NCBI GenBank assembly: GCA_002682825.1
Contig: NOKP01000013.1
Coordinates: forward strand, 808,745-872,744
From: Neonectria sp. B-13
Taxonomy: Eukaryota; Ascomycota; Sordariomycetes; Hypocreales; Nectriaceae
DNA: 64,000 nucleotides
Direction: 5' to 3'
Shown here: piece after piece, positions 11,720 through 24,708 of the stretch
Layout of the letters: each line of letters starts with the position of its first letter
How positions within the stretch are numbered: the first letter of the stretch is position 1
Program-made: the position numbers and the translations under genes
The notes under the pieces: model-generated
Databases searched by the model: none
Seen by the model: the letters and a program-made list of their open reading frames with translations, nothing else
Told to the model about the DNA's origin: nothing

Positions 11720-12336
11720 CTTTAATAGTGCTGCGATGCGACGGAGGAGTTGGTGGTGCGCTAGGTTGGGATTACAGAAGTGGTGAACCTCGGGCGCGCG
11801 CCTCGCAGGGTGAATGATCGCGTATCGTACTGGCTGTCTGAATTTCGAGGCGGATGGTGACTTGGATGCGCCAAGCGGACGGTATAGACTCTCCTTGAAA
11901 AGTCTACAATTAGTCTGTGGCCATTGAAGTTGAAGCTTGGAGCTTTGGATTCAGCCTCATGTGCAGGCTGGTAGCTTGATGAGGCCGTGGTCGGGCGGCT
12001 GCGAATTCCGGAATATGGATAATCCGAAGCGTTCTTCGAAACGACGCACTGACCACACCTTAAATGGTTTATCCAGTGGCAGATGCCGAATTGGCAGAAC
12101 GCGGAACAGGCCACACACAGGAAGGATAGAGGGACTCGGCCTTGCCTTGCAGCGATGGAGGGGCGACTCAACGAGGGGCAAAATGGTAGTGCCCCACCAA
12201 GCCGCCGATGCAGGACTCATCGTCACCACCAACTTTTTGCAGACGCTTGACTTTTGACTCATTGAAACTCTTCGATTGAACCAATTTGGACGGCCCTCGA
12301 CATCAACCTCCTTCTTATTGTCCCAGGCCCTTCAAC
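11720..12336. promoter_or_regulatory. Divergent promoter, TAF9 / HIS4
   Basis: About 617 nt separate the two start codons. The half near HIS4 contains a perfect general-control element (separate entry). No other gene is supported. Confidence 0.55.
12255..12261 (+). promoter_or_regulatory. Gcn4/Cpc1 general amino-acid control element (TGACTCA)
   Basis: A perfect TGACTCA, extended to TGACTCAT, lies 76–82 nt upstream of the HIS4 ATG. Gcn4 in yeast and its filamentous orthologue Cpc1 bind this site and induce amino-acid biosynthesis genes on starvation. HIS4 is a classic target, so placement and target agree. Confidence 0.7.
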
Positions 12337-14958
12337 ATGGAAACAACCCTCCCCTTACCCTTCTTGGTCAGCGTTGCTGCCCCCGGGGGCCAACCCGCCG
12401 CCGGCGATGGACTCACCCTCCAGGAGGTCGCTGTGCTGGGCGCTGTATTCATCGAGACGGCCTCTAAGGATTGGGCCCGTCTCGGTTCTAGCAGCAACGT
12501 TCACATGGACGTTACCAGCGTGACCTCCCCTGACGACGTGGCCGCCCTTCTCGATGGCGGGGTCCATAAAGCGTTCGTCGCTGCTGAGAAGCTCTCCGAG
12601 TACACTGAGTTTGGCTCGCGCGTTATCCCGACTGTGTCGACCGTGGACCTCTCCGCCGCTTCAGAGCATGGTCTTCTGATCAAGGAATTCGACTCGTCAG
12701 CAAGCGATGTCGGTAAATTCATCGAGGAGGCTCAGACCAAGAAGATCAAGAATCTCTATCTCAAGCCCACATCTGGGACCAACCTCAAGAGCTTCATTGA
12801 AGTCGCGACCAAGGCCAGAGCTATCCCGATTCTGCCCTCTGTGGGTCTGACGACCAACAAAGACGACACCCAGAAGCTGCTTTTGTCTAGTGTCATTTCC
12901 TCTTACTGGAAATCCGACCGAGCGGACGGCCTTATTCCCACTGTGGTTACCGATAATTCTGGAATTGCACTGGGTCTTGCTTATACGAGTGAGGAGAGCA
13001 TCTTGGAGGCATTGAGGACACAGGCCGGCGTGTATCAGAGCCGTAAAAGAGGGCTCTGGGTCAAGGGTCTTACCTCCGGGGACACCCAAGAGCTGTTGAG
13101 GATTGGGCTCGACTGTGATAACGACACATTGAAATTCGTGGTCAAACAAAAAGGTGGTTTCTGCCACTTGGAGCAGTTCGGATGCTTTGGAGAGCTCGCT
13201 GGAATTGCGGCTCTCGAGCAAACCCTGAAGTCGAGAAAGGAGTCAGCCCCAGCTGGTTCGTACACTGCAAGACTATTTTCAGATGAGAAACTTCTCCGAG
13301 CAAAGATTATGGAGGAGGCCGAGGAGCTTTGTGATGGACAGACCAAGGAGAACATTGCTTTTGAAGCAGCAGATCTGATTTACTTCGCCCTGACCAAGGC
13401 TGTTGGCGCTGGTGTCAGCCTGGCTGATATTGAGGCCAACCTTGATGCCAAGAGTCTCAAGGTCAAGAGGAGAGCGGGTAATGCGAAGGGCAAGTGGGCC
13501 GAGAAAGAGGGTATCAAGACTACCGAGCCGGCGCCTGTGAAGTCTGCTCCTGTTGAGAAGCCTGCTCAGGGCCGTATCACTATGGAGAGAATTGACTCAG
13601 CCCAGACTTCCGAGGCCGAGCTCCAGGAGAAGTTGAAGCGACCCTCGCAGAAATCGCCCGACTCTATCCTGAAGATCATCAAGCCTATTATCGAGGAGGT
13701 TCGAACTGGCGGTGACAAGGCCGTTCTGTCTTACACTCACAAGTTCGAGAAGGCGACTTCCCTGACCTCCCCTGTACTCAAGGCTCCTTTCCCCAAGGAG
13801 TTGATGAACATTTCTCAGGAGACCATTGAGGCTATCGATATCTCGTTTGAGAACATTCGAAAGTTCCACGCTGCCCAGAATGAGGAGAAGGCCCTCCAGG
13901 TCGAGACTATGCCTGGTGTGATCTGCAGCCGCTTCTCGAGGCCCATCGAGAGGGTTGGCTTGTATATCCCTGGTGGAACGGCTGTTCTGCCTAGTACTGC
14001 TCTGATGCTGGGCGTGCCTGCTATGGTGGCTGGCTGCCAGAAGATTGTCTTCGCCTCGCCCCCTCGAGCTGATGGAAGACTCACCCCCGAGATCGTCTAC
14101 GTTGCCCACAAAGTGGGTGCCGATAGTATTGTTCTTGCGGGAGGTGCTCAAGCCGTTGCTGCTTTGGCTTATGGTACCGAGAGTATCGCCAAGGTTGACA
14201 AGATTCTGGGTCCCGGAAACCAGTTCGTCACTGCGGCTAAGATGCATGTCAGTAACGACACTAATGCTGGTGTCGGTATTGACATGCCTGCTGGCCCTTC
14301 AGAGGTCCTTGTTGTCGCTGACAAAGACGCCATCCCTGCCTTTGTTGCTTCTGATCTGCTCTCTCAGGCCGAGCATGGCGTTGACAGCCAGGTTATCCTG
14401 CTGGCCATCGACCTCAACGAGGATCAGCTCCAAGCTATCGAGGACGAGGTCCACAACCAGGCCATGGCTTTGCCTCGTGTTGACATCGTGCGCGGCTCAA
14501 TCGCACACTCCGTTACCGTCTTAGTCAAGGACATTGACGAGGCGATGCGCATCAGCAACGACTATGCCCCCGAGCACCTTATCCTGCAGATTAAGGATGC
14601 CGAGAAGGTAGTGGATCAGGTAATGAATGCCGGCAGTGTTTTCGTCGGGCAGTGGACCCCTGAGAGTGTCGGAGACTACTCTGCCGGTGTCAACCACTCA
14701 CTGCGTAAGTTCTCCTTTACCCCTGAACAGTCTAAATGAGACAACTGCTGACTTCCTACTTTAGCTACGTATGGATTTGCCAAGCAGTATTCTGGTGTGA
14801 ACTTGGGCTCCTTCCAGAAACACATCACCAGCTCTAACCTGACGGCCGAGGGGTTGCGGAACGTCGGCACCGCTGTCATGCAGCTCGCGAAGGTCGAGGA
14901 GCTTGAGGCTCACAGGAGAGCTGTGGAGATCCGAATCAACTATTTGAACAAACAGTAA
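12337..14958 (+). CDS. HIS4: Trifunctional histidine biosynthesis protein (HisI-HisE-HisD)
   Basis: Two exons (12337–14704, 14765–14958) give 853 aa. Three activities are fused: phosphoribosyl-AMP cyclohydrolase (signature SRKRGLWVKG at about 235 and GLDCDND at about 257), phosphoribosyl-ATP pyrophosphohydrolase (about 310–400, KIMEEAEEL and FEAADLIYF), and histidinol dehydrogenase (from about 414 to the end, with GPGNQFVTAAK, GPSEVLVVAD and SQAEHGVDSQ). Together they catalyse steps 2, 3 and the last two oxidations of the pathway. The single intron near the end restores NHSLPTYGFAKQYSG. The first ATG (METTLPLPF) follows the Cpc1 box closely. The gene is the orthologue of yeast HIS4 and Neurospora his-3. 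Confidence 0.97.
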
Positions 14959-15613
14959 AAGAGAAACGAGGGAAAATGGCGTAGAAAATTCGGGTTAGAT
15001 TTTGAATAGTTTTCCAAATTCTTTGGATTAGACAGCAACAACGTTTTGAGTGCAAGGGACTACGTCGTGCATTCGTTGTGAGTTGACGGTCAGGTATAAT
15101 TGCGTCAGATTTTCTTGGCAGGTCACGAAGGTTTGGTGCGTCATGACAGAAGCAGTGCGGGCTTGGATAAAAGAAAAACAAGACTCGACGTGCGAAGATA
15201 AAATGATGTTAGAAATGTACTGCTATACTAACTGCTTAGGGTACGGATACTCAATTGAAGAAAGTATCAAACACTGATGTTCAAGCCTAATGTTCAAGCC
15301 TGATGTTAAGTACCAAGGCTTTTTCTGTCTGTATCTGTACATCATACCATGATCGTTACAAATGCAATGGTATTCCCAACGCCACGCTATGTGTATTCTC
15401 CTGATATCAATAAACGTTCCTCCTTGCCCCTCGACTTGACATGCCCCCTCCCCTTCGTTACCCACCTTGATGTGAGTTGTTGAATCTCAATTGGTATATC
15501 GGCCCCCCGTAAAACGTTGAAACCTCTCCGAAATGTCCTTATCGTGCAGTGGCGGTGGCATTAATAGCCACATGTCCGGTCCTCTGCTCACTTAACTTAG
15601 CTTTATGGCTGCC
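14959..15613. other. Intergenic region between convergent HIS4 and PAH1
   Basis: No gene is supported. A small direct repeat (tgttcaagcct units followed by a diverged third copy) lies at about 15280–15308. Confidence 0.5.
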
Positions 15614-17986
15614 TTATTTTTCCACAGTGAGGCCACTAACACCCGTAATGTGCTCGGCAGACACGTCCTCGATGACGATTGACTTGCGTCTTGCCGAGGT
15701 TTCGTCGTCCTCGTCGGCTGCTTCGGCGTATTCTTCTTCACCCTCCGCTCCATCATCGAGGGCCTCTTCGAGGTCTTGCTTCATTGATGCTATCATCCGC
15801 TCTTCATCGACGCTTCCGCTGAGTACACTCTCTGCCTCTACAAACTCGTCAATGGATGCGCGAGAAATGTAGCTGTCGGCAAGAGCGTCGGCAAGATCCT
15901 CATCTTCGTTCTCTTCTTCTTCTTCGTCATCTGCATAATCGCTAGTAGGACCGTCTGGCGCGTCCTCCTCTTCTTCCTCCTCCTCCTCCTCCACCTCATT
16001 GTCACTCTCACTTGCGGAGAAGTCATCCATGGCTAGTGGATCATCTCTCCAGTATTTGAAGTCTGTGTACTCTTCACCACCCCCTTTGACCAGCGTGCTG
16101 ACTGGGGGAAAGTAATGATCTACAACCTCGTTGATGTTGACGTAACTCATCTTGAGCTTGTTAAGACTCAGCAGGTCCAGGGAGACTTCGGAATTGGTGT
16201 TGATGGTGAAGATGCGGTTTCTGGGCACATCCACAGTCCGGTACGAGATCTGATCTGTGAGTCGGTTGCCAAACCCAGCATAAAAGCAGGTTCGTTCCGG
16301 TCCGTATAAATTGCGGATGTCTCGAAGAGTAGCCATTTTGAACACGTGGGGCTTGCGCAGGTAGACCTCGCGCCTCAAAGCTGCCATGGTTCGGTCAGGA
16401 GAGAGAATCGTTGGGCCAGGGGGCATGCGGCAACCCTCCTGATTGATGTTGGCGAGGTACGCTCTCGTGTTGTCCGACTGGCCGACCGACCGACTTGTTA
16501 AATACATAATGTTGTAGCCGTTGGCAATGATGTCGCTGTATAGCTTGGCAATACCGGAATGGGTCCAGTCTCGCCCGATCATGTTCAAGACTTGACCCAG
16601 GGCGTCGGATTTCGTGATGGTGCCATCAATGTCGGAAATGACTACGGGCGTCTCGTGCTTCCAGAGGAACATTTTTGCCGAGCAGGTTGCTCGGTTTACA
16701 GTAAAGCTCATGTTGTTTTCTCCAGGTTGCAGAGCCAGGTCCTTGAGCTGCTGACTAGTCAACCTAAGGGTTTTGGCGTAGTTTCTGTTAGGGTCTCCAG
16801 CGTGGCCCGACTTGCCGCGAGGAGTTCGGGGAGGTGTTTGCATATCCATGGGGCCAGCATCCGATTCGGATCGGCGGTGCAAAGGAATAAGCGGAGTGGT
16901 AGTAGCGTCACTACCGTCGCTCTGGTAGCCAGGGTCCGAAGCAGCATCGGCCGCCACAGTGAGTCGGTGGGACTGCAATGACGACTCGATGGTTCTGTTC
17001 ATGGCAGCTTGCTTGGCACTTTCGCTGCTGTAAATCCACAAGTTACCCTGCTCGTCGAATCCAAACAGAGCACCAATGTCGTAGTTGCCGTCAAGTTCTT
17101 CGGAAAGAATCCTTCGGGCAAGAATCTCTGCTCTCAGAACATCTTCGTCGTTGCCCTTGAAAGCCGCCATATCCAGCATAAGGTCTCCGTGCTCGTTCAC
17201 TTCGCTTGGGATGTTGGCAGCAGAAAGTTCTCGGGAAAGGGTTATGGCACGTTCAATTGCCTCGCTGGTGGCGAGAGGAGGGGGACTGTGCGATCTTTCG
17301 GAAGCCTCTGGGCTCTCGCCGTCGGCAGAGCTCTCACCTGCGCGGGTTTGCGCTCGGGCGGACTTGCGCAGGACATCGTCGCTATGTGGTCGTTGGATGT
17401 TCGAGGCCCAGTCGCCGGAAACGGGTCGGGAGATAGACTGGCCGGGAGAGTGGGAGACGGGGGTGATCATGCCTGGTTATATGTCAGCTTGGATGCCTGG
17501 GTTTGCATTGAGAGAAGTAAGCATACCATTCTCATCGGACTGATTGTAGAGAACAGCAGGCGGCGGGCGGCGAGGCCTGCTGGCTCCTCCATCGAGCTCG
17601 AGAAGCTCAGGCTCCTGCAAACCGGGCGGGGCTGATTCGGGATCAAGCGGCGGACTGCTCGCCGGACTGGTGGCGGGGGAGACGAGGGGAGAAGTCTGGA
17701 GGGCCTGGGGGATGTTGTCGGTGGTCTCGAAGACGAAAAAGGCCTCGCCGCCCTCGCCCAGCTTCATGGAATAATTCTGCTTGGAGCCATTGACCTTGAA
17801 CTCGACTTTTTTGTCCCAGGGTCGCAATAGCGAGAACTTGCCGAAGCGGACGTGGAAGGGAGAGCAAGCAAGGGAGCCATCGTCCTGCTCGACGACGATG
17901 ACATCAATGGCGCCGCTAAGGGTTGCTGGGTTGATAGAGTTCCATGCTGTCGAGACCGAGTCGCTCAGATTTCGCACGTATTGCAT
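15614..17986 (-). CDS. PAH1: Lipin-type phosphatidate phosphatase
   Basis: Two exons (17986–17527, 17472–15614) give 772 aa. The Mg2+-dependent phosphatidate phosphatase makes diacylglycerol for triacylglycerol and phospholipid synthesis and limits nuclear membrane growth. The N-lip domain is at residues 1–110 (MQYVRNLSDSV, GAIDVIVV, PFHVRFGKFSLLRP). The C-lip catalytic domain is at about 400–600, with the HAD motif SDIDGTIT (Asp434, Asp436) and downstream YLTSRSVGQ and GFGNRLTDQISY. Its last ~170 residues are a highly acidic Glu-rich tail. The intron restores DENGMITP. The Ser-rich linker is the usual region for CDK-type phosphorylation. Orthologue of yeast Pah1/Smp2 and S. pombe Ned1. Confidence 0.96.
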
Positions 17987-20900
17987 CTTTGCGCGGCCGC
18001 GAGTTGGGAAATGTCGTTGGTGATGAAGAGCAAAAAGGTTGTAGGAGGAGGATCGATGACGATCTGCCCACGGAAGGCCGGTGCGGGAAGTTTAAACGAA
18101 ACTGGGGCGTTGACGTCAAGGCAACGACAGCGACAAATGCACCTCAGCGACAGAGACAGCCGTAACGATGAGACAAGCAACCCAAACGGAACCAAAAATA
18201 AAAAAAGAGAGGGAAACCGAGAGGGAAGAGGGAGAGAGAGAGAGCAGGTGCGGGCAAATAATAAAATATCAGGCGACTCTGAGGGTTGGGGTAGGGACGA
18301 AGTAGGCAAGGTAGGTATGCAGGTCAGAGTAGTTGAGACGCGAAAGCCGGTGGGAGAGAAGAGCGAGAGCGTGAGAGTGCGTGGCGGACGGATTGTTGGG
18401 GACCTGACAGAACGGTCTGGGGAGGCGAATTGATGGGCGCAAGGCAATGGGCACGGATAAGTGGGAAGTGGGCTCAGGACACGCAACAGAAGGACGAGGC
18501 TGGTTTCTTTTCCCCTCTTTGCTGCTGGTGATGCTGAAAGATACGGGGACGGACGGCGAGTCGCTGGGCAGGAGAAAGAAACGATGCAGCAAGACTGGAC
18601 GGTGTGCGGTGTGAGACGGGATCTGATCTTTACAGGACCTACAGTACGTACGTATTCGTAGTCTATACGGCTAGTGGTTTGGTGGGCTGGGGCGCCCGCC
18701 TACTAACGGGCCCAACATTGAGAGACACAACGAGAGTCATTTTGACATGGATTATTTCGGTGCCGCATGACACTGGCAAGTGGACAGCCGAAACCAGCCA
18801 AGATCAGTCGCATCTCCTCTCCGCCGCCGCTACCAAGTGCAAAAGACAAGGGTTTCATCGGGGATCGGGGCCTTTGGAAGAATGGTTTGGGTAGGATAAT
18901 GGTCGCCGGAGCCCCGCAAAGTCTCTAGTTACTCTTCAAGGTTTACGGACACAAGGCATGAAGACGCCTCAGATGCCACCGGGCAGTCTCTTCCTTGTAC
19001 CGGAGCAAGACACCGACCAGTATTCTAGACTACCGACTCGCCTACCTCCAAACAATGCTGAACTTGCCGAGGAAAAAATATTCGAAAGTGGCGGACTTCC
19101 ACGTGGGCCATGACAGTCTCACCGAGGTGCCGATTCCCTTAGTCCCTGAGGCGAGATGCATGGATGTCCTTCAACTAGCCGCGGCTCACGGTTCATCATG
19201 TGCTTCTTCCGTCATCCTTACTTTTTCACCACCAAGGCAAATAGTACCCAAGGTAACACAATACCCACAACGGTTGGCTTCTTCCTCTTTGGAACCTAGC
19301 TTAGCCCCCATGGAAAAGTACTCAGGTGCCGAGTGGCTTGATGTCGTGGACTCGGCAATGCCTGTAATACCTAGTCGAGGCACTTTCTGTTTGGTGCCAT
19401 AGATGCCGACGCCCAAATTTTGCACTTACTCTTTGTGTCGTGCCTCTGATAACTGTGTACGTTGTACGGATACATTGTACATTTTAAAAAGTGAGGCGGC
19501 ATGTGCTGATGGCTATTCTCTCTACTCTATGGCTGTGTTTGCTGTTGCTCATGAGACCGCATGCACAATACCAGTCAGCTAGTAGCATGTTGTGAGGTAT
19601 CAGAAAACGGTGGAGGGCATTGGGCATGTCTTTGTGTTACTATGCCATTGATCATGTTTCACATGTTTGGCGTCGGATCATGGTTCGGTCTGTCGCCAAT
19701 GAAGATGAAGCGCCTTGACCCAAGCACCGCGAAGAATGCCAACCTGGGCAAGCCAAGTGCATGGCAAACATGGTTGTCAGTAAAAGCCAAGCAGCGCGAG
19801 CGGGCGCTAATGTGAGATACGAGGCGATCCCCGGCGCCTGGTTGAAATGGGGGCAAGATCTTGGAAGCTTCTTGTGTGATGGATGTGGCGGGATATTTCT
19901 CCGGCATGCAGCTTGACATTAGTCGTGCGGACAGCGGTATCTGGTAGAGAGATAGCCATGGGTCATGGGTATGGCTGCAGACAGCATTTCTACCATCGGC
20001 CATGTGGGAACTTCGACATCAGAGCCCATACTTTCTTTGGCTCCCAGTTCCGGCACATTCACATTCTCATGCTGATCATCACCCAAGTCTGCCCTAACAA
20101 CTACCAACGTACGTGGTAGGCCTATCATGGCGGCGAGAGGGCACGCGCATTCCACTTTTATCTGTTTTCAGGACCAGACCAGCAGAGTCGCTCCGGGTCA
20201 ATCCTTCATCTGGTGTTGTACCGTCCCCAATCCGCCCAAACTTCGGTCAAATCCGATCCCCAGGACCTGGTTGATGCCAGAAGCTCTAAAATAGGCATCT
20301 GGATGTGCCACTATGGTGAAAACCGAAACACTTGGTGATGTGTTCATTCGTCTGTGGCTTATTATTCTGTAAGTCTTGGTTGTCCTGCCTGCCTGGCCTG
20401 GGTCGCATTGGTACAAAAGACGACGTTGTACGAATGCGTGATTGCTCAACTTTAATAAAGCGACGGAAACCATCATTGGCACGGATGCTCACGCTGTCGG
20501 CGCGACCGCCGCAAACATTACCACTGACGTTGCAGACTCCCGTTACTTGGGGTCAATCAAATGCACGCCGAAAGGTAATGAACAGCTTTGTGGAATTGTT
20601 TGCTTCTTATTTAAACACCCGACTTCAGCTCGGTGACCGGTGCCTATCCTGAAAAGCATTTGACAACACACGCAATGCGCGCACGCTTTCGTCAACGGAT
20701 CAATGGTTGTCAAAGCGCCAGCGTGATGCGATCAGCGTTCCCAAGGAACGAATGAAAACGTCCCTCTTGCGGCTTGCCCCAGAACCGCAGTCACACAGTG
20801 CACACGGCACGGCTCTTAGTGTTGTACTGGCTCTCGTGCGGAATCGTTCCAGCGCACGCAGACCAGCGCTACCCCAGCTTACAGCGTCTTATACAGTGCC

Positions 20901-21117
20901 GGTCGCCGCCCTGCCGCTGAAACCCGTCCTCGCTCCTCCCATCACCCGCCAATCGACTCCCGGGATTTACTGGGGAAAGATCATGCCTGGCCTTCGAAGC
21001 TCGTCCACACGCCTTTTTTCTGCCATTTGCCGACCAACCCCCATCCCACACGACACGACGCCCGGGTCTGTCTCTGTCTTGAAGCATTTTCTTCCAGACC
21101 GGGACTACGCTGAGAAC
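17987..21117. promoter_or_regulatory. Long divergent intergenic region, PAH1 / FN3-coiled-coil gene
   Basis: Over 3.1 kb separates the two start codons, much longer than the other divergent promoters here. The PAH1 side has a strong pyrimidine tract on its sense strand (about 18190–18250). Open frames such as 18995–19402 have no recognisable motif and no coding support. The right part (20.7–21.1 kb) is an open leader in frame with the next gene. Confidence 0.45.
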
Positions 21118-24100
21118 ATGTCATGGGAGTTGCCCGTCTTGACTTCTCTCATCCTCAGCGTCCTCGGATTCTGGTGGGTCTATAGCCCGCACGCGAGCTA
21201 TCGCAAGGCCCTCGTCTACGCCCTGCTCTGCGGACTCACTCTGTTCCTCGACCCTCGCCGCGTCTTGGTGCACATGACCGTGTCCCGCGCTCGCCTCGAC
21301 GAATTGCTCGACGTCCGCCCCCATGTCCTGCTTATCGGCAACTTCAAGATGGTATTGACGCTTGGTGCTGTCGTCTGGTTAGTTGATCCATTGCTACCCC
21401 TCTCATACGATCTCCATCTGCGTCCCCTCCCCGTTCGCCGACAATTGATTGCCCTCCCTTTGTCGCCGCCCGCTGACCGCGCCCTTTCTGCTTAGGCTGC
21501 TTCATCGCTCGTGGCAGACGCTATGGAAGCCCGTCCCCGACCTCATCAACATCCTCGGGGTCGATGTCCCAGAATCTCCCGACGTCTCTCTTGCTGGCAT
21601 TCGAGCAGATGCGGCCACTCTCACCTGGTCCCGACCCCCCAGCAATCGCCCTGTGCAGAAATATTCCATACAGGTCAATGGCGTCCATGGTTGGTTGCCT
21701 AGATCACGCCCTCTGCTCCCCCGAGGCTGCCGGCCGATCTGACCGTGACGCTAACAATGCTTATTATAGTGGGCGACTCGCCGGGCAATGAGGTGGCCAT
21801 TACAGTTACCGGGTTGAAGCCGGATCACTTCTACAACATCCGCGTGGTTGCTGTAGGCCCAAATAACTTCCAAGCAGGTAGCGCCGTTGTCCGCTTGCGA
21901 ACCTTTAGCAAGGATGGAAAACCGCAACTCGGCAACGGGAGACTGCCCACCAGCTTCGCAAACAACGATTACTCTCGCAACAAGTCCGACGACGACAATG
22001 ACGACTCGGATACACACAGGCCGTCCGTCCCCTCTGTCGAGGCGGCGCCTGTCCTCGATGGCAACGCCGCGTCTGCAGCCGATAGTACTACTACCGCGCC
22101 TGGCCAACGTCGAAACACGATAAATCGACGACAACACTCACCGTCCGTGGCGAGCACCGAACACCCTCAGATCAAGCCCTCTTCTGCCGATGGTCCCGAG
22201 ATGTCTTTAGAAGAGTTGAACCAGAAATTTGAAGGTATCCGAAAGGAGATTGACGACACCCTATCGCAGTGTGCCAAGGACGAGGCCGAGTTCCAGCAGC
22301 AGGAGGATGAGTTGAAGAAAGAGAAGGATCGCAAAAGACAGGCTCTCAAGGAGAAGGAGGAGCAGACAACTCAACTCAAGGCCATGGTCCGTAGCACCAT
22401 GGAGCAGATGCGGGCTGCGGAAAAGGAACGAGCGAGGAAGGAGCAACAGTTGAAGGACAAGGAAACTAAGAAATCCAAGATCCGAGACAACATTTCCAAA
22501 CTCGAAAACGATGTCGAACGCATGAGAAAGGACCGGGAGGGGTTCGAGTTACAGAAGAAAGAGCTGGAGCAGAAACGGGATTTTGATGTCGCCAAACTCG
22601 ACGAGGCCAATGGGGAGCTACAAGAAAACTGTACCGAGCTGGAGGCAGAGCTGAAGGAGAAAGGGAAACAACTTCAGGACCTCAAAGCCGCACGCGAACA
22701 GCTCCCAGGCGGAGACGACGAGCAGTGGAAGGACGCCGATAACCAGGTTCGACGAGAGTGGGAGGGAAGGAGGAAAGAATTGCATAACCAGTTGGTTGCA
22801 GAGACGAAAAAGGGGCATCATTTGGACCAGCATATTAGGGTTCTCGGCGAACAACTGAGCATCCAACATCAGTCTGGCCTCGCCCTATACACCAACCAAG
22901 CAGACGCTGTCTCCCATGACTTTGATCCCTCGTCATCGTCCCAGGTCAACAGGCGGCACAGTCAAAACAGCAACTCTCTCTCCAACATCAATCTCTCACC
23001 TCCACCAGCTCAGCTCGCCATCCCCGAAAACACCTTCCTGGCGTCGTCAGGGTTTTCTCGCTCTGGATTTGCCCCTGGGCCCTTCATGGATATGACTGCT
23101 GATGGCTTTGATGAACACCAGACGGAAGACGAAATGAGAGCCGCTAGCGGGCCCCTGAGCCCGACTGCACACTCCCTGCTTCCCTCCGATATATTTGACG
23201 AGACATTTGAGGGTCCCGAAGCAAGGCTACATCACAGCACATTTTTGCCGGAAGCCATCACTGCCGGAGAGAATAATTCTCAGTCGCCAGCTTCCTCGGG
23301 CCGCTCTCGCAGCCTGTTCTCAAGCCCGCAGGGCTCATCGCATAACCTGCCTTTCCCGACATATACTGATGCTGAGATACAACCCGTCCACCTGTCCACC
23401 TCGCCAACTGCGCCGGCAGCGACAGGTCATATGAGACTCACCAGCCTTCTGTCTAATTTGCGGAATAGAGCGCCCAAGAACTCTGATGATGGCGGAATAC
23501 CAATTGGTACCCTCAAGGCAGGGCAAAGCCAATCGTTCCCCCGCGGAACCGATGAGCACGAACTCTCTAACAAGCGACGCATGAGCTTTTCGTGGATGAC
23601 CCGGCATTCTACATTTGAGGGAACCCGCACAAGTGCTATGCCATCATCGAAGGCATTCTCCGCACGCCGATTGAACCCATTCACTAGTTCTGCTGGCGCT
23701 CTTCTCCCCGAGCGAGATCCGTCGAATTCTCGACCAGCCTCAATCTCATCGACTGAGCTCCCACGGCCATCGACCGACAGTGGTTCCATTTGGGGAGCGC
23801 CGGGAGAGATGTCGATGCTCTCCCAGCGCGTTTGGTCTCCCCCCAACGACGCAAGATGGACGTCGCGGAACCCGTCTCGTCGCCCATCGATCCACGGATC
23901 TCCTTCAGCTTTGGAAACGACACTTGCATCCGCCGAAGACGAGATCTTGGACGAGGACGACTTGTTGGACCCTCAAACATCGCCTAGCCAAGTCGGTGTC
24001 ATTGGTTCCCGCCCCCCTAGCCACCGGGCCTCCATGAGTCAACGTCTAAACCCTGCTGCGCCTACGTTCATGGCCCACATCTTTGGTAAGGAGAGAGAGA

Positions 24101-24708
24101 AGGACCGACATCGAGACAAATCCAGGGAGGGTAGGCTCAAAGGCAAGGAGGCCACCACTCCTTCCATCGAGCTCCCTCCTAGCCTTGACGATTCACCTTC
24201 CGACTCGCGGATATCCAGAGACGGGCATTCCGTCCATACTCTGATTTCGGTATCGGAGTCCCACGAGTCTTTGAACCTTGACACAACGGCCTCCAACTCG
24301 ACGACAGATATGACTCCTTCGAGCTACAAGGATCCCGAGAATGTTGTTAAGAAACTGTTCCGCAAGGGAAGCTCAAGTAAGTTTAGCTTGTCTTCCAGGT
24401 TGGGTAAGGACTCGGGACTCTTTAAGAAAGGACCGGGTAGTGCAACCTACTCGGAGAAGAATCTATCTGCGGAACATCGCTCCAGTATCGGCGACATAGA
24501 CGACCTAGGTGAGGATATTTCCCAGCTAGGCCGCAGCTTCGACAGCATGACGAGCAGTCCTTCGCTGGGCGCGACAAGTTCCCGGAGCAAGGACACCAAG
24601 GAGGGACGAATGGGTACTTGGCGATTCTCTATGAAGAAGAAGGGCAAGGACGCGCCGGCTAGGGAAAAGGAAAGCTTGGAAATCGACAGGGTAGTGGATG
24701 GGGAATAG
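21118..24708 (+). CDS. Membrane-anchored fibronectin type III / coiled-coil protein, function unknown
   Basis: Three exons (21118–21377, 21496–21689, 21770–24708) give 1,130 aa. The N-terminus has two or three hydrophobic segments (LTSLILSVLGFWWVY, ALVYALLCGLTLFL, and one around LLIGNFKMVLTLGAVVWLL). A fibronectin type III domain follows at about 115–200 (ESPDVSLAGIRADAATLTW, PVQKYSIQVNG, TVTGLKPDHFYNIRVVAV); both introns fall within or next to it and splicing restores it. A long charged coiled coil covers about 296–500, and the rest is Ser/Pro-rich and disordered, ending in a basic tail (KKKGKDAP). The frame is open upstream to 20707, but MSWELPVLT gives a clean membrane N-terminus. I do not know a specific function; the order suggests a cytoplasmic scaffold tethered to a membrane. 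The gene is real; the role is open. Confidence 0.85.

Noticed and set aside
13597..14247. 216-codon minus-strand frame inside HIS4
   Set aside because: Lies opposite the histidinol dehydrogenase domain; no independent support.
18995..19402. 135-codon frame in the PAH1 upstream region
   Set aside because: No family motif, no plausible splice partners, and competing frames on both strands. It could be chance in low-stop DNA.
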